A stretch of DNA of 64,000 bases, from NCBI GenBank assembly GCA_016840515.1, contig JAEOSF010000003.1:1-64000 (forward strand), written 5' to 3'. The notes below the pieces were generated by a model that was given only the letters and a program-made list of their open reading frames with translations, was not told the DNA's origin and searched no databases. Below, in pieces: positions 19,313 through 28,348 of this stretch (position 1 is the stretch's first letter; every line of letters starts with the position of its first letter). The translations under genes and the position numbers were made by a program. The DNA comes from Candidatus Borrarchaeum yapensis. GTDB lineage: Archaea > Asgardarchaeota > Sifarchaeia > Borrarchaeales > Borrarchaeaceae.

Positions 19313-19891
19313 TTAAGGCAACTTATTAACCATTTCTGCAAATTCTTCCTTTGTAAACACCCTAAATGTTTTTGTTCTTACGTTTCCTACTGAACCTAAC
19401 TTAAGAATGAAATTCACAACGGTTTCATCACTAGGAGCATCACCAATAGCAACTAAGTCATACTCACCCAAGACTGTATATAGACCTATCAGTTTTCCCC
19501 CTAAAGCGTCCCAGCCTTGAATTGCTTCCTCAATTCGCCCAGGGGAGTCCTTGACCCTTCTAATGCCCATATCAGTGAATTTCATGAAGAGTATGAAAGT
19601 CGGCATGGCAGGGTCGTCCTTCATAGAGGATTGTATAGTAAACGCTTTTAATGTCGTTGTTCTCACATTTCCTAAGGACGCAAGCTTCAGAGTGAAAGTT
19701 GTAGCGATCTCATCACTGGGCGCTTCACCGACAGCAATCAAGTCGTATTCGCCCTGAGTTGAATAAATAGCAACTACCTTACCTCCCATAGCTTCCCAGA
19801 GTTTGATACCTTCTTCAATTCGTTTAGGAGAATCTTTGATTGTTCTAATTCCTTGTTCTGTATAGTTCATTAAAATAATATAGGTAGGCAT
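19313..19891 (-). CDS. Tandem GYD-domain protein
   Basis: 192 residues made of two GYD repeats (MPTYIILMNYTEQG... and MPTFILFMKFTDMG...), each containing a GEYDL(V/I)A(V/I)G(E/D)AP core and closing with NVRT(T/K)T(L/F)(K/R). It starts at ATG behind GGAGG. It is paralogous to 14437-15027, and the two genes bracket the MacB-type operon. They could report on ligand or redox state, but no function is established. Confidence 0.88.
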   Translation of the reverse strand: MPTYIILMNYTEQGIRTIKDSPKRIEEGIKLWEAMGGKVVAIYSTQGEYDLIAVGEAPSDEIATTFTLKLASLGNVRTTTLKAFTIQSSMKDDPAMPTFILFMKFTDMGIRRVKDSPGRIEEAIQGWDALGGKLIGLYTVLGEYDLVAIGDAPSDETVVNFILKLGSVGNVRTKTFRVFTKEEFAEMVNKLP

Positions 19892-19947
19892 TAACTCGCC
19901 TCCACTAATTTCTAATTTTAAAATTTTAAAAACTATTTATAGCAAAA

Positions 19948-20547
19948 CTAAATATTTAAATTAACTGCTAAGACCCGTGCCAACAGATCACTTGGAGATA
20001 TATCTATAAAAGCTTCGTCCTTTTCGTGTATTATAAGGTACACAGAACGGCTTAACACAGAAATCGCAGTGAATCCGATTATGCAAATTAGTAAGACGTT
20101 ATAGACGATAGGTTGAGGTAAAAGCAACGTAATAATAATGACGACAAAGAACAATAATCCAGTATATTTTCCGACTGGATCGTAAACGGGACTTTTAAGC
20201 CCTGAAGTAATTACGAATTGCAGGAAGAAAACGCCAATAAGGATTAATATCCAATAAGGATATATTTGCTTCAAGAAGAAAGCCAAGAACATTGTAAAAA
20301 TAATAATGAAATCTGCTGTGGCATCGAGATACGCTTCAAGAGAGGAAGGAGAAGTTATATCTAGTTTTCTTACAAGATATCCATCAAAGTAATCAGTGAA
20401 ACATGCAAAGAAAAAGATGACGATTGTACATATTCTCAAATCGTTGATAAACGTATAAAAAAGAAAAGGGGCGAAAAATGCTCGGAGTAAAGCAACCCCA
20501 TAAGGAATAAAAGTCTTGATCCATTTTTCGGTAAGTAAATTGACCAA
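19948..20547 (-). CDS. CDP-alcohol phosphatidyltransferase family enzyme
   Basis: 199 residues, about six hydrophobic helices, with the family signature as DYFDGYLVR (residues 52-60) and YLDATAD (73-79): the aspartates D52, D55, D75 and D79 are all present. The usual Ala and Gly of the motif are replaced (V59, E71). Such enzymes move a phosphoalcohol from a CDP-lipid to an acceptor and in archaea make polar head groups of ether phospholipids. It starts at TTG, 14 bases after the flavodoxin-like gene, so the two are probably co-transcribed. Confidence 0.85.
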   Translation of the reverse strand: MVNLLTEKWIKTFIPYGVALLRAFFAPFLFYTFINDLRICTIVIFFFACFTDYFDGYLVRKLDITSPSSLEAYLDATADFIIIFTMFLAFFLKQIYPYWILILIGVFFLQFVITSGLKSPVYDPVGKYTGLLFFVVIIITLLLPQPIVYNVLLICIIGFTAISVLSRSVYLIIHEKDEAFIDISPSDLLARVLAVNLNI

Positions 20548-20561
20548 ATTCTCCTACTCCT

Positions 20562-21149
20562 CTAAGGAAGGGGGCACTCTTGTCCAGCCTTCGTCGCGAT
20601 TTCTAATGGATCAGTAGTGCCATACTGTTCCTCATTGGAAGCTGAGGTGCTATATAGCATAAGCGACTTAACGACGATACCGTTTGCTTCTTGAACATGG
20701 TTTCCTAGTATACTGGGTGCTTCATCTCCGGTTCCCGCACCTCCTGTAAGAAGGATTACAGTGTTCATGCCTTCGAGATCGCCAACATTACTTACATAGT
20801 CCATGACAGGTTGGGCGGGTGTATCAGCATAAATAGGACTCCCAAGGACCAGAAGGTCGTAGTTAGATAGATCAGTAGGGGTCTGAGAACTTGCGGTAGT
20901 AATCTCTACTCTCCAATCATTGGAAATAAGACCCTCTACAAAGGCATTGGTCACTTTTTCTTGAAAATTGCTTATTCCAGGTTGATACACCACAAACGCA
21001 ACTCCAGCATTACCTTCAGGGTTGCTGACTTGAACGTCGCTTACATGTGGCGTATGCCCAATGACAAAAAGTACCCCCACAGAACCGAAAAACCCGACAA
21101 TAAGGACCACCACTACAATTATTGCAATTTTTATACGCTTTGAAACCAT
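20562..21149 (-). CDS. Membrane-anchored flavodoxin-like protein
   Basis: About 195 residues. It has an N-terminal TM anchor (IKIAIIVVVVLIVGFFGSVG), then a flavodoxin-like alpha/beta domain: GVAFVVYQPGISNFQEK, YDLLVLGSPIYADTPAQPV and VILLTGGAGTGDEAP. The fold likely binds FMN on the outer or inner face of the membrane; the canonical phosphate loop (usually TxTGNT) is altered to QPGISN. ATG 21149 is chosen because GGAG lies 9 bases upstream; a longer start at 21164 contains that site. A TATA-like TTTTAAATACT near 21212 should drive this gene and the CDP-alcohol enzyme. Confidence 0.8.
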   Translation of the reverse strand: MVSKRIKIAIIVVVVLIVGFFGSVGVLFVIGHTPHVSDVQVSNPEGNAGVAFVVYQPGISNFQEKVTNAFVEGLISNDWRVEITTASSQTPTDLSNYDLLVLGSPIYADTPAQPVMDYVSNVGDLEGMNTVILLTGGAGTGDEAPSILGNHVQEANGIVVKSLMLYSTSASNEEQYGTTDPLEIATKAGQECPLP

Positions 21150-21239
21150 GAGTTTCAACTCCATAAAACGCCAGGATTTTTTTAAAGACTAATATACAAC
21201 TTATGAGTATTTAAAACTAGTATCCAAAACCTATAGTTC

Positions 21240-22085
21240 TTATCTTCCGCCCTGCAATTCTTTAAGCCATTCCTGCCCACTCTTAAAGCCTTTCATCTTT
21301 TGATCGAATCTTTCTGCGAATGCTCGCGTAACAGGAAACCCTGGTATTTCGAGATAAGCACCTACCACGTCCATAAGAGTGAATTCATCTGAAACAGTTG
21401 CTACTGTTGGAAAAACTACTAGGACACGTTCAAAATCAACATTCAATACTGAAACGAATGGTAACGGAAATGGCCGTAGACTCGCATGAACCACCTTGAA
21501 ATTTCTACAAATTTTTTTAGCAAAGTCGAGTCCAAATATTTCGTAAATCTGATCAAGATCTGTGAGAAGTAACAATTCCTCAAGGTCTGATTGACTTTTC
21601 TGAAGAGTTTCAAAGATTTTATTTACATAGAGCGTCAAAGCGGGTTCAACTTGAAGAACTAGAACTACGAATTTTGCTGCTTTCATAATCTTGTTCATGG
21701 TTCTGTAAACATCCTCCCCTCTCAATGTCCAAAATTCGAACTTTTCTGTTGAACTCTTTTGATCAAATAAGTTTTGTAGCGTGGATGTTGCGTCTACTAC
21801 GCTCTCGGAAAACTCGTTGAAATATACTTTCAGGGTTTCTTCTGGAGGCTTCGCCTTATATTTTGCAGCCTTCCCCCCTCGTGAGCTTACTCCTTCTTTA
21901 ATGACCCAATTTTTTGCTTCAAGTGTTTGGAGAACACCATAAATACGTGAATGAGGAACTCCGCTTAGAAGTGTTAATTCTCCAGCAGTACTACGCCCAT
22001 TTTTGATTAGTGCAAGATAGACTTTCGCTTCGTATTCGGTAATTCCTAGCCTTTTGATAGTTTCAACAATGTCTTTTTCGCGCAT
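21240..22085 (-). CDS. TrmB-family transcriptional regulator
   Basis: About 282 residues. An N-terminal winged helix (KRLGITEYEAKVYLALIKNGRSTAGEL, VPHSRIYGVLQTLEAKNWV) is typical of TrmB; a helical linker and a C-terminal PLD-like effector domain follow, beginning FEFWTLRGEDVYRTMNKIM. ATG 22085 is chosen because the protein family starts with a helix right before the HTH, and the 46 codons further upstream are AT-rich intergenic sequence. It is divergent from the ABC exporter operon starting at 22217, which it probably controls together with itself. Confidence 0.85.
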   Translation of the reverse strand: MREKDIVETIKRLGITEYEAKVYLALIKNGRSTAGELTLLSGVPHSRIYGVLQTLEAKNWVIKEGVSSRGGKAAKYKAKPPEETLKVYFNEFSESVVDATSTLQNLFDQKSSTEKFEFWTLRGEDVYRTMNKIMKAAKFVVLVLQVEPALTLYVNKIFETLQKSQSDLEELLLLTDLDQIYEIFGLDFAKKICRNFKVVHASLRPFPLPFVSVLNVDFERVLVVFPTVATVSDEFTLMDVVGAYLEIPGFPVTRAFAERFDQKMKGFKSGQEWLKELQGGR

Positions 22086-22132
22086 AAAACACACAATTGG
22101 TATTCTTTTAGTGACAATAAGTTGAAATAATA

Positions 22133-22173
22133 CTTTAGTAATAGTAATAATTAATATTATTTCTTTAGTAATA
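22133..22173. promoter_or_regulatory. Direct repeats CTTTAGTAATA in divergent promoter
   Basis: Two exact copies of CTTTAGTAATA occur at 22133-22143 and 22163-22173, spaced 30 bp (about three helical turns). The second runs into AATATTATTTAAAT, a TATA-like stretch. A weaker relative, CTTTTAGTGACAATA, lies near 22105. The location between the TrmB gene and the exporter operon makes these good candidate TrmB operators. Confidence 0.5.
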
Positions 22174-22216
22174 ATATTATTTAAATCTATTCCTATCTTC
22201 AAATGGCTGTGGTATT

Positions 22217-23167
22217 GTGACAAAATACGCCATAGAATGTAGAAATCTTACAAAAACATTCGGCGCCTTCACAGCTGTTGATAACTTGAATTTAAGGGTC
22301 AGAAAAGGTGAAATTTTTGGATTCATAGGACCTAACGGTGCAGGAAAAACTACAGCAATCCGAATGATATGCGGAGTTCTATCTCCATCAACTGGAACTG
22401 CTATTATTGATGGGATTGATGTAGTCAAGAATCCAGAAGAAGTGAAGCAACGAATTGGTTACATGGCTCAAAACTTTATTCTCTATGGTGATCTAACAAC
22501 TCATGAAAATTTAGACTTTTATGGAACGATTTACGGATTATCGCAGTCACAGAGAAAACAACGCATCAAACAACTTTTGGAATTAGTAAAACTACAAGAT
22601 TTTGAAAATTATTTGGCAAATGAACTTAGTGGCGGAATGAGAAATCGCTTATCACTAGCAAATGCTTTACTCCATGAGCCTAAAATATTGATCTTAGATG
22701 AGCCTACAGCGGGTATTGATCCACCTCTAAGAAGAACGTTTTGGCAATTTTTCCGTGAACTGAATGCTAAAGGAACGACTATACTTGTCACCACTCACTA
22801 TCTGGACGAGGCAAAGCATTGCGATAGATTAGGTTTGATTAGCAATGGTAATCTCATTGCCGAGGGCTCGCCGACCGAAATCGTGAGAAAGGTTTATAAT
22901 GGCGATTTAGTTCAAGTGACAGTCCGCGAGTCTGAACAAGGCCTAAGAAACATTTTGGTGGATATTGATGAAATCAAAGAAATCCTGTTTTTTCGTGATA
23001 TTGAGCCGCGCGGATGCCAAACACATTTCGTTGTAGAAAATGCGGATTCTGATCTTCCTAAAATTCAAAAGCTACTCTATGGCAAAAAGATAGATGTCTT
23101 GACGGCAGGAAAAGTCTCAATCTCCATGGAAGATGCTTTCATAAAATTAATGGCGGAGGGGTCATAG
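22217..23167 (+). CDS. ABC-2 exporter ATPase (DrrA/NatA-like)
   Basis: 316 residues: Walker A GPNGAGKTT near 39, signature ELSGGMRNR near 137, Walker B ILILDEPTAGIDP, switch histidine in TTHYLD, and a C-terminal extension (residues about 230-316) as in DrrA-like proteins. Starts at GTG. The permease gene follows directly with no gap, with its GGAGGGG ribosome site inside the last codons of this gene. Confidence 0.93.
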   Translation: MTKYAIECRNLTKTFGAFTAVDNLNLRVRKGEIFGFIGPNGAGKTTAIRMICGVLSPSTGTAIIDGIDVVKNPEEVKQRIGYMAQNFILYGDLTTHENLDFYGTIYGLSQSQRKQRIKQLLELVKLQDFENYLANELSGGMRNRLSLANALLHEPKILILDEPTAGIDPPLRRTFWQFFRELNAKGTTILVTTHYLDEAKHCDRLGLISNGNLIAEGSPTEIVRKVYNGDLVQVTVRESEQGLRNILVDIDEIKEILFFRDIEPRGCQTHFVVENADSDLPKIQKLLYGKKIDVLTAGKVSISMEDAFIKLMAEGS

Positions 23168-24301
23168 TTGTGGTCAAGATTTTTAGCGGTTTTTCGAAAA
23201 GAGCTCATTCAACTTAAAAGAGATCGCCGCACAATCGCAATGATTATTATCCAACCTGCTATGATGATGATCCTCTTTGGTATTGCATTTGGTGGTGAAA
23301 TAACCCATCTTCCCATAGTAATCAGCAATGCTGATAGTGATAATAACATGGGCTGGTATGTAACTCAAAAATTTGAGGAATCAGAAGTTACTGACGTAAT
23401 CGAATATGTAAACGGTTTTGAGAATGCAAGATCGTTGGTTGAAAAGGGTAGGGTAAAGGGAGCGATACATATTCCATCGACCTTTAGTGAAACACTTCAA
23501 GAGAGCAAAGCAGCAAATATTATTGTTATTGTAGATGGAAGCCTACCACAAATTGCTCAAATTATTACCGCTGAAGCAGAACGGATTTCTGCTGAACTTT
23601 CTGAAGAGTTTTCTAAGAAATTTGCTGTGACAACATCCATTGCTGTTACTTCAGAGAGTGTAAGAATTTCTACGTTTAAAATTCAACTTTATGGGACTAC
23701 CAAGAATATTGATGCTTTCGCACCTGGAGTTATGGGACTTGTAGTCCAGATGATAACGACTATCTTTACTGCGGTAAGCCTTGTACGCGAGAAAGAAAGC
23801 GGATCAATTGAAATGATTATCGTTTCACCGATTCATAAAGCCGATTTCATCGTTGGAAAATTTGTGACTTATATGCTTGTAGCTCTTGCTGTTATTTGTA
23901 ATGTTCTCATTGTTGGAATTGGATTTTTTGGGCTTTCGATAAGAGGATCTATTCTTGATGTATTTCTTATTTCAATCCTCTTTGCTATCGTATGTCTGGG
24001 GCTAGGTATGCTTGTTTCCACAATTAGTAAAAACCAACTTCAAGCTGTGCAGGCAACAATTATCTTCTTTTTACCATCGATACTTTTCAGTGGGTTCTTT
24101 TTCCCTATAGAGGCCTTTCCTCGTAATATTTCATGGATTCCATACCTTGTGCCCTTGACATATTACATAAATGGCTGCAGAGGCATTATGACTAAAGGTA
24201 AAAGTCTAGGGTACATTTATTCCGATTTATTGGCGTTAGCACTCTTTGCGGTTCTTACGCTAATACTTAGCATTCAAAGATTTGTGAAAAAACTTGAATA
24301 G
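23168..24301 (+). CDS. ABC-2 exporter permease
   Basis: 377 residues. One TM near the N-terminus, an extracytoplasmic domain (about 50-180) and five C-terminal TMs, with the ABC-2 signature EKESGSIEMIIVSPI and VPLTYYINGCRGIM. This is the YhhJ/DrrB layout. TTG start, preceded by GGAGGGG. It forms the transporter with the ATPase at 22217-23167; the two anchored proteins downstream are likely accessory components or clients. Confidence 0.92.
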   Translation: MWSRFLAVFRKELIQLKRDRRTIAMIIIQPAMMMILFGIAFGGEITHLPIVISNADSDNNMGWYVTQKFEESEVTDVIEYVNGFENARSLVEKGRVKGAIHIPSTFSETLQESKAANIIVIVDGSLPQIAQIITAEAERISAELSEEFSKKFAVTTSIAVTSESVRISTFKIQLYGTTKNIDAFAPGVMGLVVQMITTIFTAVSLVREKESGSIEMIIVSPIHKADFIVGKFVTYMLVALAVICNVLIVGIGFFGLSIRGSILDVFLISILFAIVCLGLGMLVSTISKNQLQAVQATIIFFLPSILFSGFFFPIEAFPRNISWIPYLVPLTYYINGCRGIMTKGKSLGYIYSDLLALALFAVLTLILSIQRFVKKLE

Positions 24302-24311
24302 GTGAGAATCA

Positions 24312-25214
24312 ATGATTAAAAATAGAAAAAAATCAATTAGATACATTTTTCTAATATTTTTTGTATCTATTTTGTTGTCAGGATACCTCCCGATTCCAAC
24401 TGAAGCTGCTAGTGACAGATTCATTTTGCAAGAGTCTTCATATTCACCATCCAAAGTTTTTCCAGGCGATAATGAGATCGCAATTTCTATTAAAATCAAA
24501 AATACATCTTCAAAGACTGCGACAGATGTTGAAGCACGCCTTAACTTACCTTCAGGTATGAGAAGTTCATACGCTGGATCGATTGAACAATACCTTGGCG
24601 ATGTCGAAAGTAAGCAAACAGTCTCGCTTCTGTTCTATATCGATGTATTAGACACTAGCGAAGCAAAGAAGTACGATCTTGAATTAGAATTAGATTGGGG
24701 AACTGGCGAAGATACCCTTGAGATACCATTTTACGTAGGCGAAAAGGTCGCATTTGTAATAATAGATACAACTCCACAAAAGGTGCAATCAGGCGCTAAA
24801 GGTGTACAAGTTAAACTTTTTATCCTAAATAATTCAACCATTGAAGCGAACGATGTAATGGTAGAGTTTATTGCTGGCAATGGAATAACCGGTCAAACAC
24901 AAGACTTTCTTGGCACAATTTACGCAAATGAAACAAAATACGCGACTTTTGAACTTGACATCAGCAACAATGTCGCAAAAGGACCACGAACAATCAATAT
25001 ACGCATGACATGGGTTCAGTCGGGTAAAATCGTTTCCGATATCTTATATCTCGATATTATTATTGAAGGACCTTCCTATATTGTATGGTTAATCGTTATT
25101 GGGGTTATTTTTGTTGCTATTTTCTTTATATATACACTAAGAAAGCGTTATTTTGAGAAAAAGGAATTGGGCGATGAATTAGAAGTTAGGAAGGAGGAAA
25201 TGACAAATGAATAA
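24312..25214 (+). CDS. Membrane-anchored extracellular protein with CARDB-like repeats
   Basis: 300 residues: an N-terminal signal peptide (IRYIFLIFFVSILLSGYL), two beta-sandwich repeats resembling CARDB/NPCBM-type modules (SYSPSKVFPGDNEIAISIKI and a second starting near residue 155 with TTPQKVQSGAKGVQVKLFI), a C-terminal TM (IVWLIVIGVIFVAIFFIYTL) and a charged cytoplasmic tail. It sits 10 bases after the permease gene and overlaps the next, paralogous gene, so it is part of the exporter operon. It probably forms an extracytoplasmic partner of the transporter. Confidence 0.82.
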   Translation: MIKNRKKSIRYIFLIFFVSILLSGYLPIPTEAASDRFILQESSYSPSKVFPGDNEIAISIKIKNTSSKTATDVEARLNLPSGMRSSYAGSIEQYLGDVESKQTVSLLFYIDVLDTSEAKKYDLELELDWGTGEDTLEIPFYVGEKVAFVIIDTTPQKVQSGAKGVQVKLFILNNSTIEANDVMVEFIAGNGITGQTQDFLGTIYANETKYATFELDISNNVAKGPRTINIRMTWVQSGKIVSDILYLDIIIEGPSYIVWLIVIGVIFVAIFFIYTLRKRYFEKKELGDELEVRKEEMTNE

Positions 25215-26115
25215 GCAGAAATATCTTTCGATAGCGCTCTTAACAGCACTTATTGTTTTATCTTGTTACTGTTCCCCTTCTAGTCAAGTTGATGATCCAG
25301 ATTTTGTTCTACTAAAATCGTTATACAGTCCAACAAAAGTCTTCCCAGGGGATAGAGACGTTCAGATCAACGCAGAAATTCAAAATAATGGCACCAGAAG
25401 GGCTAGAGATGTGGATATCTCATTGAAATTACCGAAATTCCTATTGCCAAGTTATGAAGGCGCAACAGAGCAATATTTCAATGAGATTTCGGCAGAGCAA
25501 AGCGTTCAATTAACTTTTTACGTGGATATTGTTGATTACGCGGAAGCCGGAAGTCATAACATTAAATGCAAAATTGAATTTGGTGACGATGAAGAAGAAT
25601 CTGTATCAATTCCATTCAGAATTTCAGATAAAGTTGAATGGGAATTTGTGAAAGTTGAACCATACACAGTAACAGCTGGCGAGAATGACGTAGAATTGCA
25701 GGTTTGGATTCTAAACAATGCAAGTGTAGAAGCTGAAGATGTAACAGTCCAATTAAGGGGAGGAAACGATATCTCTGGAAAAATTGTGGATTACCTAGGA
25801 AATGTGAAAGCAAATGAAACGGTGTCTGCATTCTTTGAAATCGACATAAGTCCAAGCGTAGTTACTGGCGAAAGAGAGCTTGAACTTCAGATAACTTGGA
25901 CTCAGGATGACCAAAGTCTCAGTCAAATAAGAGCGTTTCCAGTCTATATTATGAGACCGATTCCATTCACATTGTTGGATTTGTGGGAAATGGCACCATA
26001 TCTAACGATTGGAATTACCGTAGCTGTGACTGTAGCAATTGCTATTGGATTCCTAGTGGCTGAAAAACGTCTAAAAATCAGAGAAAAGATAAGGAGAAAA
26101 ATTTTAAAACAATAG
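25207..26115 (+). CDS. Membrane-anchored extracellular protein with CARDB-like repeats (paralogue)
   Basis: 302 residues and clearly paralogous to the preceding gene: signal peptide with a possible lipobox-like LSCYC, SLYSPTKVFPGDRDVQI, a second repeat with VEPYTVTAGENDVELQVWI, a C-terminal TM (PYLTIGITVAVTVAIAIGFLV) and a basic tail. Its ATG overlaps the end of the preceding gene by 8 bases behind AAGGAGG, which indicates coupled translation. It is the last gene of the exporter operon. Confidence 0.82.
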   Translation: MNKQKYLSIALLTALIVLSCYCSPSSQVDDPDFVLLKSLYSPTKVFPGDRDVQINAEIQNNGTRRARDVDISLKLPKFLLPSYEGATEQYFNEISAEQSVQLTFYVDIVDYAEAGSHNIKCKIEFGDDEEESVSIPFRISDKVEWEFVKVEPYTVTAGENDVELQVWILNNASVEAEDVTVQLRGGNDISGKIVDYLGNVKANETVSAFFEIDISPSVVTGERELELQITWTQDDQSLSQIRAFPVYIMRPIPFTLLDLWEMAPYLTIGITVAVTVAIAIGFLVAEKRLKIREKIRRKILKQ

Positions 26116-26206
26116 CTTTGAACCAAACATGAGAATGTCGTTCAAAAAGTCGATCAATGCAATTTTCGTTGTATATTTTTGTTATTTTGATTTAAAAGGT
26201 GTTCAT

Positions 26207-26449
26207 ATGAGACCTCCAATCTGTGCTATCTGTGACAAAGATCTTCTAGATCTTGAAAAAGGTGGGCTCGTTTATTTTAAGAAGCGCCCTTCAGACATTG
26301 AGTGGGACACAAAGATGGAAAAAAAGGGAATGGTTGGGCATCCTCCATATGCGGATTGGTTCTGCGAAGAACATTATGCTAAAGCGAAGGAATTAGAGGA
26401 TAAAACTATCGACAAAGCGATGAAGATTCTTCACGAAACTTTTGGCTAA
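26207..26449 (+). CDS. Small CxxC zinc-binding hypothetical protein
   Basis: 80 residues from ATG 26207, which follows AAAAGGTG. CAICD near the N-terminus and WFCEEHY near residue 53 supply three Cys and one His, the ligand set of a treble-clef or small zinc finger. Upstream sequence (26129-26206) reads open but is AT-rich and not protein-like. Function unknown. Confidence 0.65.
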   Translation: MRPPICAICDKDLLDLEKGGLVYFKKRPSDIEWDTKMEKKGMVGHPPYADWFCEEHYAKAKELEDKTIDKAMKILHETFG

Positions 26450-26517
26450 AAAATTACTTCCTTTCAGAGTTCTTAAAAAAGAATTGAGAAAAAGGATACT
26501 GTTTTTAAAAAATAAGA

Positions 26518-27051
26518 TTAATGGAAGTATTTCTTTACTGTCAACAGATATACCAAGACAATCGCTGAGATAACAGTCAGAATGAATGACGCTCCAATAG
26601 CTAATGTTAAGATCAAAGTACCTATGATTCCAAGGATTTCAAAGATGATAGTTAGCCACCATGCCCAAGATCGCAGATTCCAAAGACCAGAGCCAAGAGC
26701 TATGAAGATTAGACCAAAGATCAAGATAAAAACACCGAGTGCAGCAATCCAGAGTTCATCAACTACTCCTCCCGCCAATGCAATAATCCCACCAGTGCCC
26801 AGAAAAACAATGCCTTCGAGGATGGTTATAATAGCAATAAAACTAACTCCTATTGGTCTACCTGCTCTTGGGACGACAACTGGCGGTGGGGGAGGGGTAT
26901 AAGTTGTAGTAGGCTGTGATGGTGGTGGTGGTGGAGCTGTTGGTGGTGTCACGAGCGTTTCAGTATCCAGATAAGCACCACAGTTAGGACATTGATTGTC
27001 ACGTAAATCGGATGGCTTAATACTTTCGCCACAATAAGGGCAGTAACTCAT
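26518..27051 (-). CDS. Zinc-ribbon plus membrane-domain protein
   Basis: About 177 residues: an N-terminal zinc ribbon (C4, C7, C21, C24 in CPYCGES...CPNCGAYL), a proline/threonine-rich linker (PPTAPPPPPSQ...), then four membrane helices. Archaeal proteins of this layout are common and of unknown role. ATG 27051 is chosen because AGAGG precedes it and the zinc ribbon begins at once. Confidence 0.78.
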   Translation of the reverse strand: MSYCPYCGESIKPSDLRDNQCPNCGAYLDTETLVTPPTAPPPPPSQPTTTYTPPPPPVVVPRAGRPIGVSFIAIITILEGIVFLGTGGIIALAGGVVDELWIAALGVFILIFGLIFIALGSGLWNLRSWAWWLTIIFEILGIIGTLILTLAIGASFILTVISAIVLVYLLTVKKYFH

Positions 27052-27209
27052 TTTTAGATAACCTCTTTTTGTCACTCATATTCATAACACACAGCCGAGT
27101 ATAAAAAAATTGTTTTTTTCTATAATCTCTTAAAAAAGGACGATAGCAAAGGGCTGATTAATAGTAAGACGCAGGTTCTCTTAAGAGAATCGGATTTAAA
27201 ATAATTAGA

Positions 27210-27367
27210 TGGTCCCCTGGGCCGGATTTGAACCAGCAACCAACGGGTATCTGCGAGTAAGGGCTGACATTCATACATCTTTATTTTCATGAATGCTAAC
27301 TACAGCCCGCCGCTCTTGGGGTCACCTAGGATTACCTAGGGATACTACCAGATTGAGCTACCAGGGG
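27210..27367 (-). tRNA. tRNA-Tyr (GTA) with two introns and encoded CCA
   Basis: The minus strand reads acceptor CCCCTGG (27367-27361), D-stem GCTC, D-loop AATCTGGTA, D-stem GAGC, anticodon stem GCGGG with loop CTGTAGA, anticodon GTA at 27303-27301, stem CCCGT, variable TGGTT, T-arm GCTGG-TTCAAAT-CCGGC, acceptor CCAGGGG, discriminator A and CCA (27212-27210). C1-G72 is the archaeal tRNA-Tyr identity pair. A first insertion of 30 bases (about 27345-27316) splits the D-arm and contains the hairpin CCTAGG-TAAT-CCTAGG. A second of 51 bases (about 27299-27249) follows position 37; its CAGCCC can pair with exon GGGCTG and CATTCAT with ATGAATG. Removing both leaves a regular 74-nt tRNA plus CCA. Confidence 0.9.
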
Positions 27368-27475
27368 TACCAACTTTAAGGGGCTTTCTAGCAACCTGCG
27401 GATGCAACTGTAATTGCTTGCAGGTAGATTTTATACAACAACTCTAGTGCGTATAAACTTTTCTCTTATTAATGT

Positions 27476-28348
27476 CTAGTCAAGAAGCAAATTCCGATAG
27501 TTACGGGCTTTTAAGTGTGCTTCGAACGATTTAGTGATTAAAGGGTTAGCAATCAATAGAGGTAATCCCAATTCCAATTGAACTTGTCTAAAGAATTCCT
27601 CTGATATGATCGAAACGTTTTCATAAACATTGAGAACTACTTCATGGATATGTTGAAGATAGGATAAACTTTCATCCATTATTTCGTAAGCTTTTTTTTC
27701 TTTTTTGGGGTCGCCCCAAGATGTAAGTAAGACTTCAATTCCTTCAATGCTTCTTAATTTCTTAATAGAATTGACAGAATTCAAAACATCCTCATAGATG
27801 GGTATACTTCCAACAAGAGGAATTACATCTCCAGCGATTAGTGCCTTATCCTCATGAAGCAAGAGAGAGATTGAACCTTTGGAATGACCTGGTGTATGAA
27901 ATACTTCTAATCTGATATTCCCTAAATCTAGAAAATCTCCATCTTCAAGAAGTCTGTCAATATTAACAGATCCCCCAACAAGGGAATGAAAATTTGGGAT
28001 CGGACGGTCTCTATGTTGCTGTTCTATATCCTCAATCCATGATTTTTCGCCTAAATGCGCTGCAACTGTACAGCCTGTAACTCTTTTTATAGACTGTAAT
28101 GCCCCAATGTGATCTGGGTGAGAATGAGTTAAAATAACCTGAGAGATTTCTTCAGGGGCACGGCCAGTCTTCTTTATATAATCAAAAATCTCCAACTCTG
28201 AAGAGGCAACACCACTATCGATAAGATAGATCTCTTTGTTATAAATAAGATACACATAAACGAATCGATCTACTGTACCCATTTTAGTTTTTATTTGAAA
28301 CGGGATCTTTATGGCATGGATATGTTTTGTTATCTGAATTGTTTTCAC
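27476..28348 (-). CDS. Metallo-beta-lactamase-fold hydrolase
   Basis: 290 residues with the MBL metal motif HSHPDH (75-80), HTPGHSKGS (about 151) and AGDVIPLV (about 170), so a binuclear zinc or iron site is complete. There is a helical C-terminal region (about 215-290). It starts at GTG. No signal peptide. Substrate unknown; glyoxalase II-like thioesterase or quinol/flavo-related activities are possible. It ends about 110 bases upstream of the tRNA gene on the same strand. Confidence 0.85.
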   Translation of the reverse strand: MKTIQITKHIHAIKIPFQIKTKMGTVDRFVYVYLIYNKEIYLIDSGVASSELEIFDYIKKTGRAPEEISQVILTHSHPDHIGALQSIKRVTGCTVAAHLGEKSWIEDIEQQHRDRPIPNFHSLVGGSVNIDRLLEDGDFLDLGNIRLEVFHTPGHSKGSISLLLHEDKALIAGDVIPLVGSIPIYEDVLNSVNSIKKLRSIEGIEVLLTSWGDPKKEKKAYEIMDESLSYLQHIHEVVLNVYENVSIISEEFFRQVQLELGLPLLIANPLITKSFEAHLKARNYRNLLLD

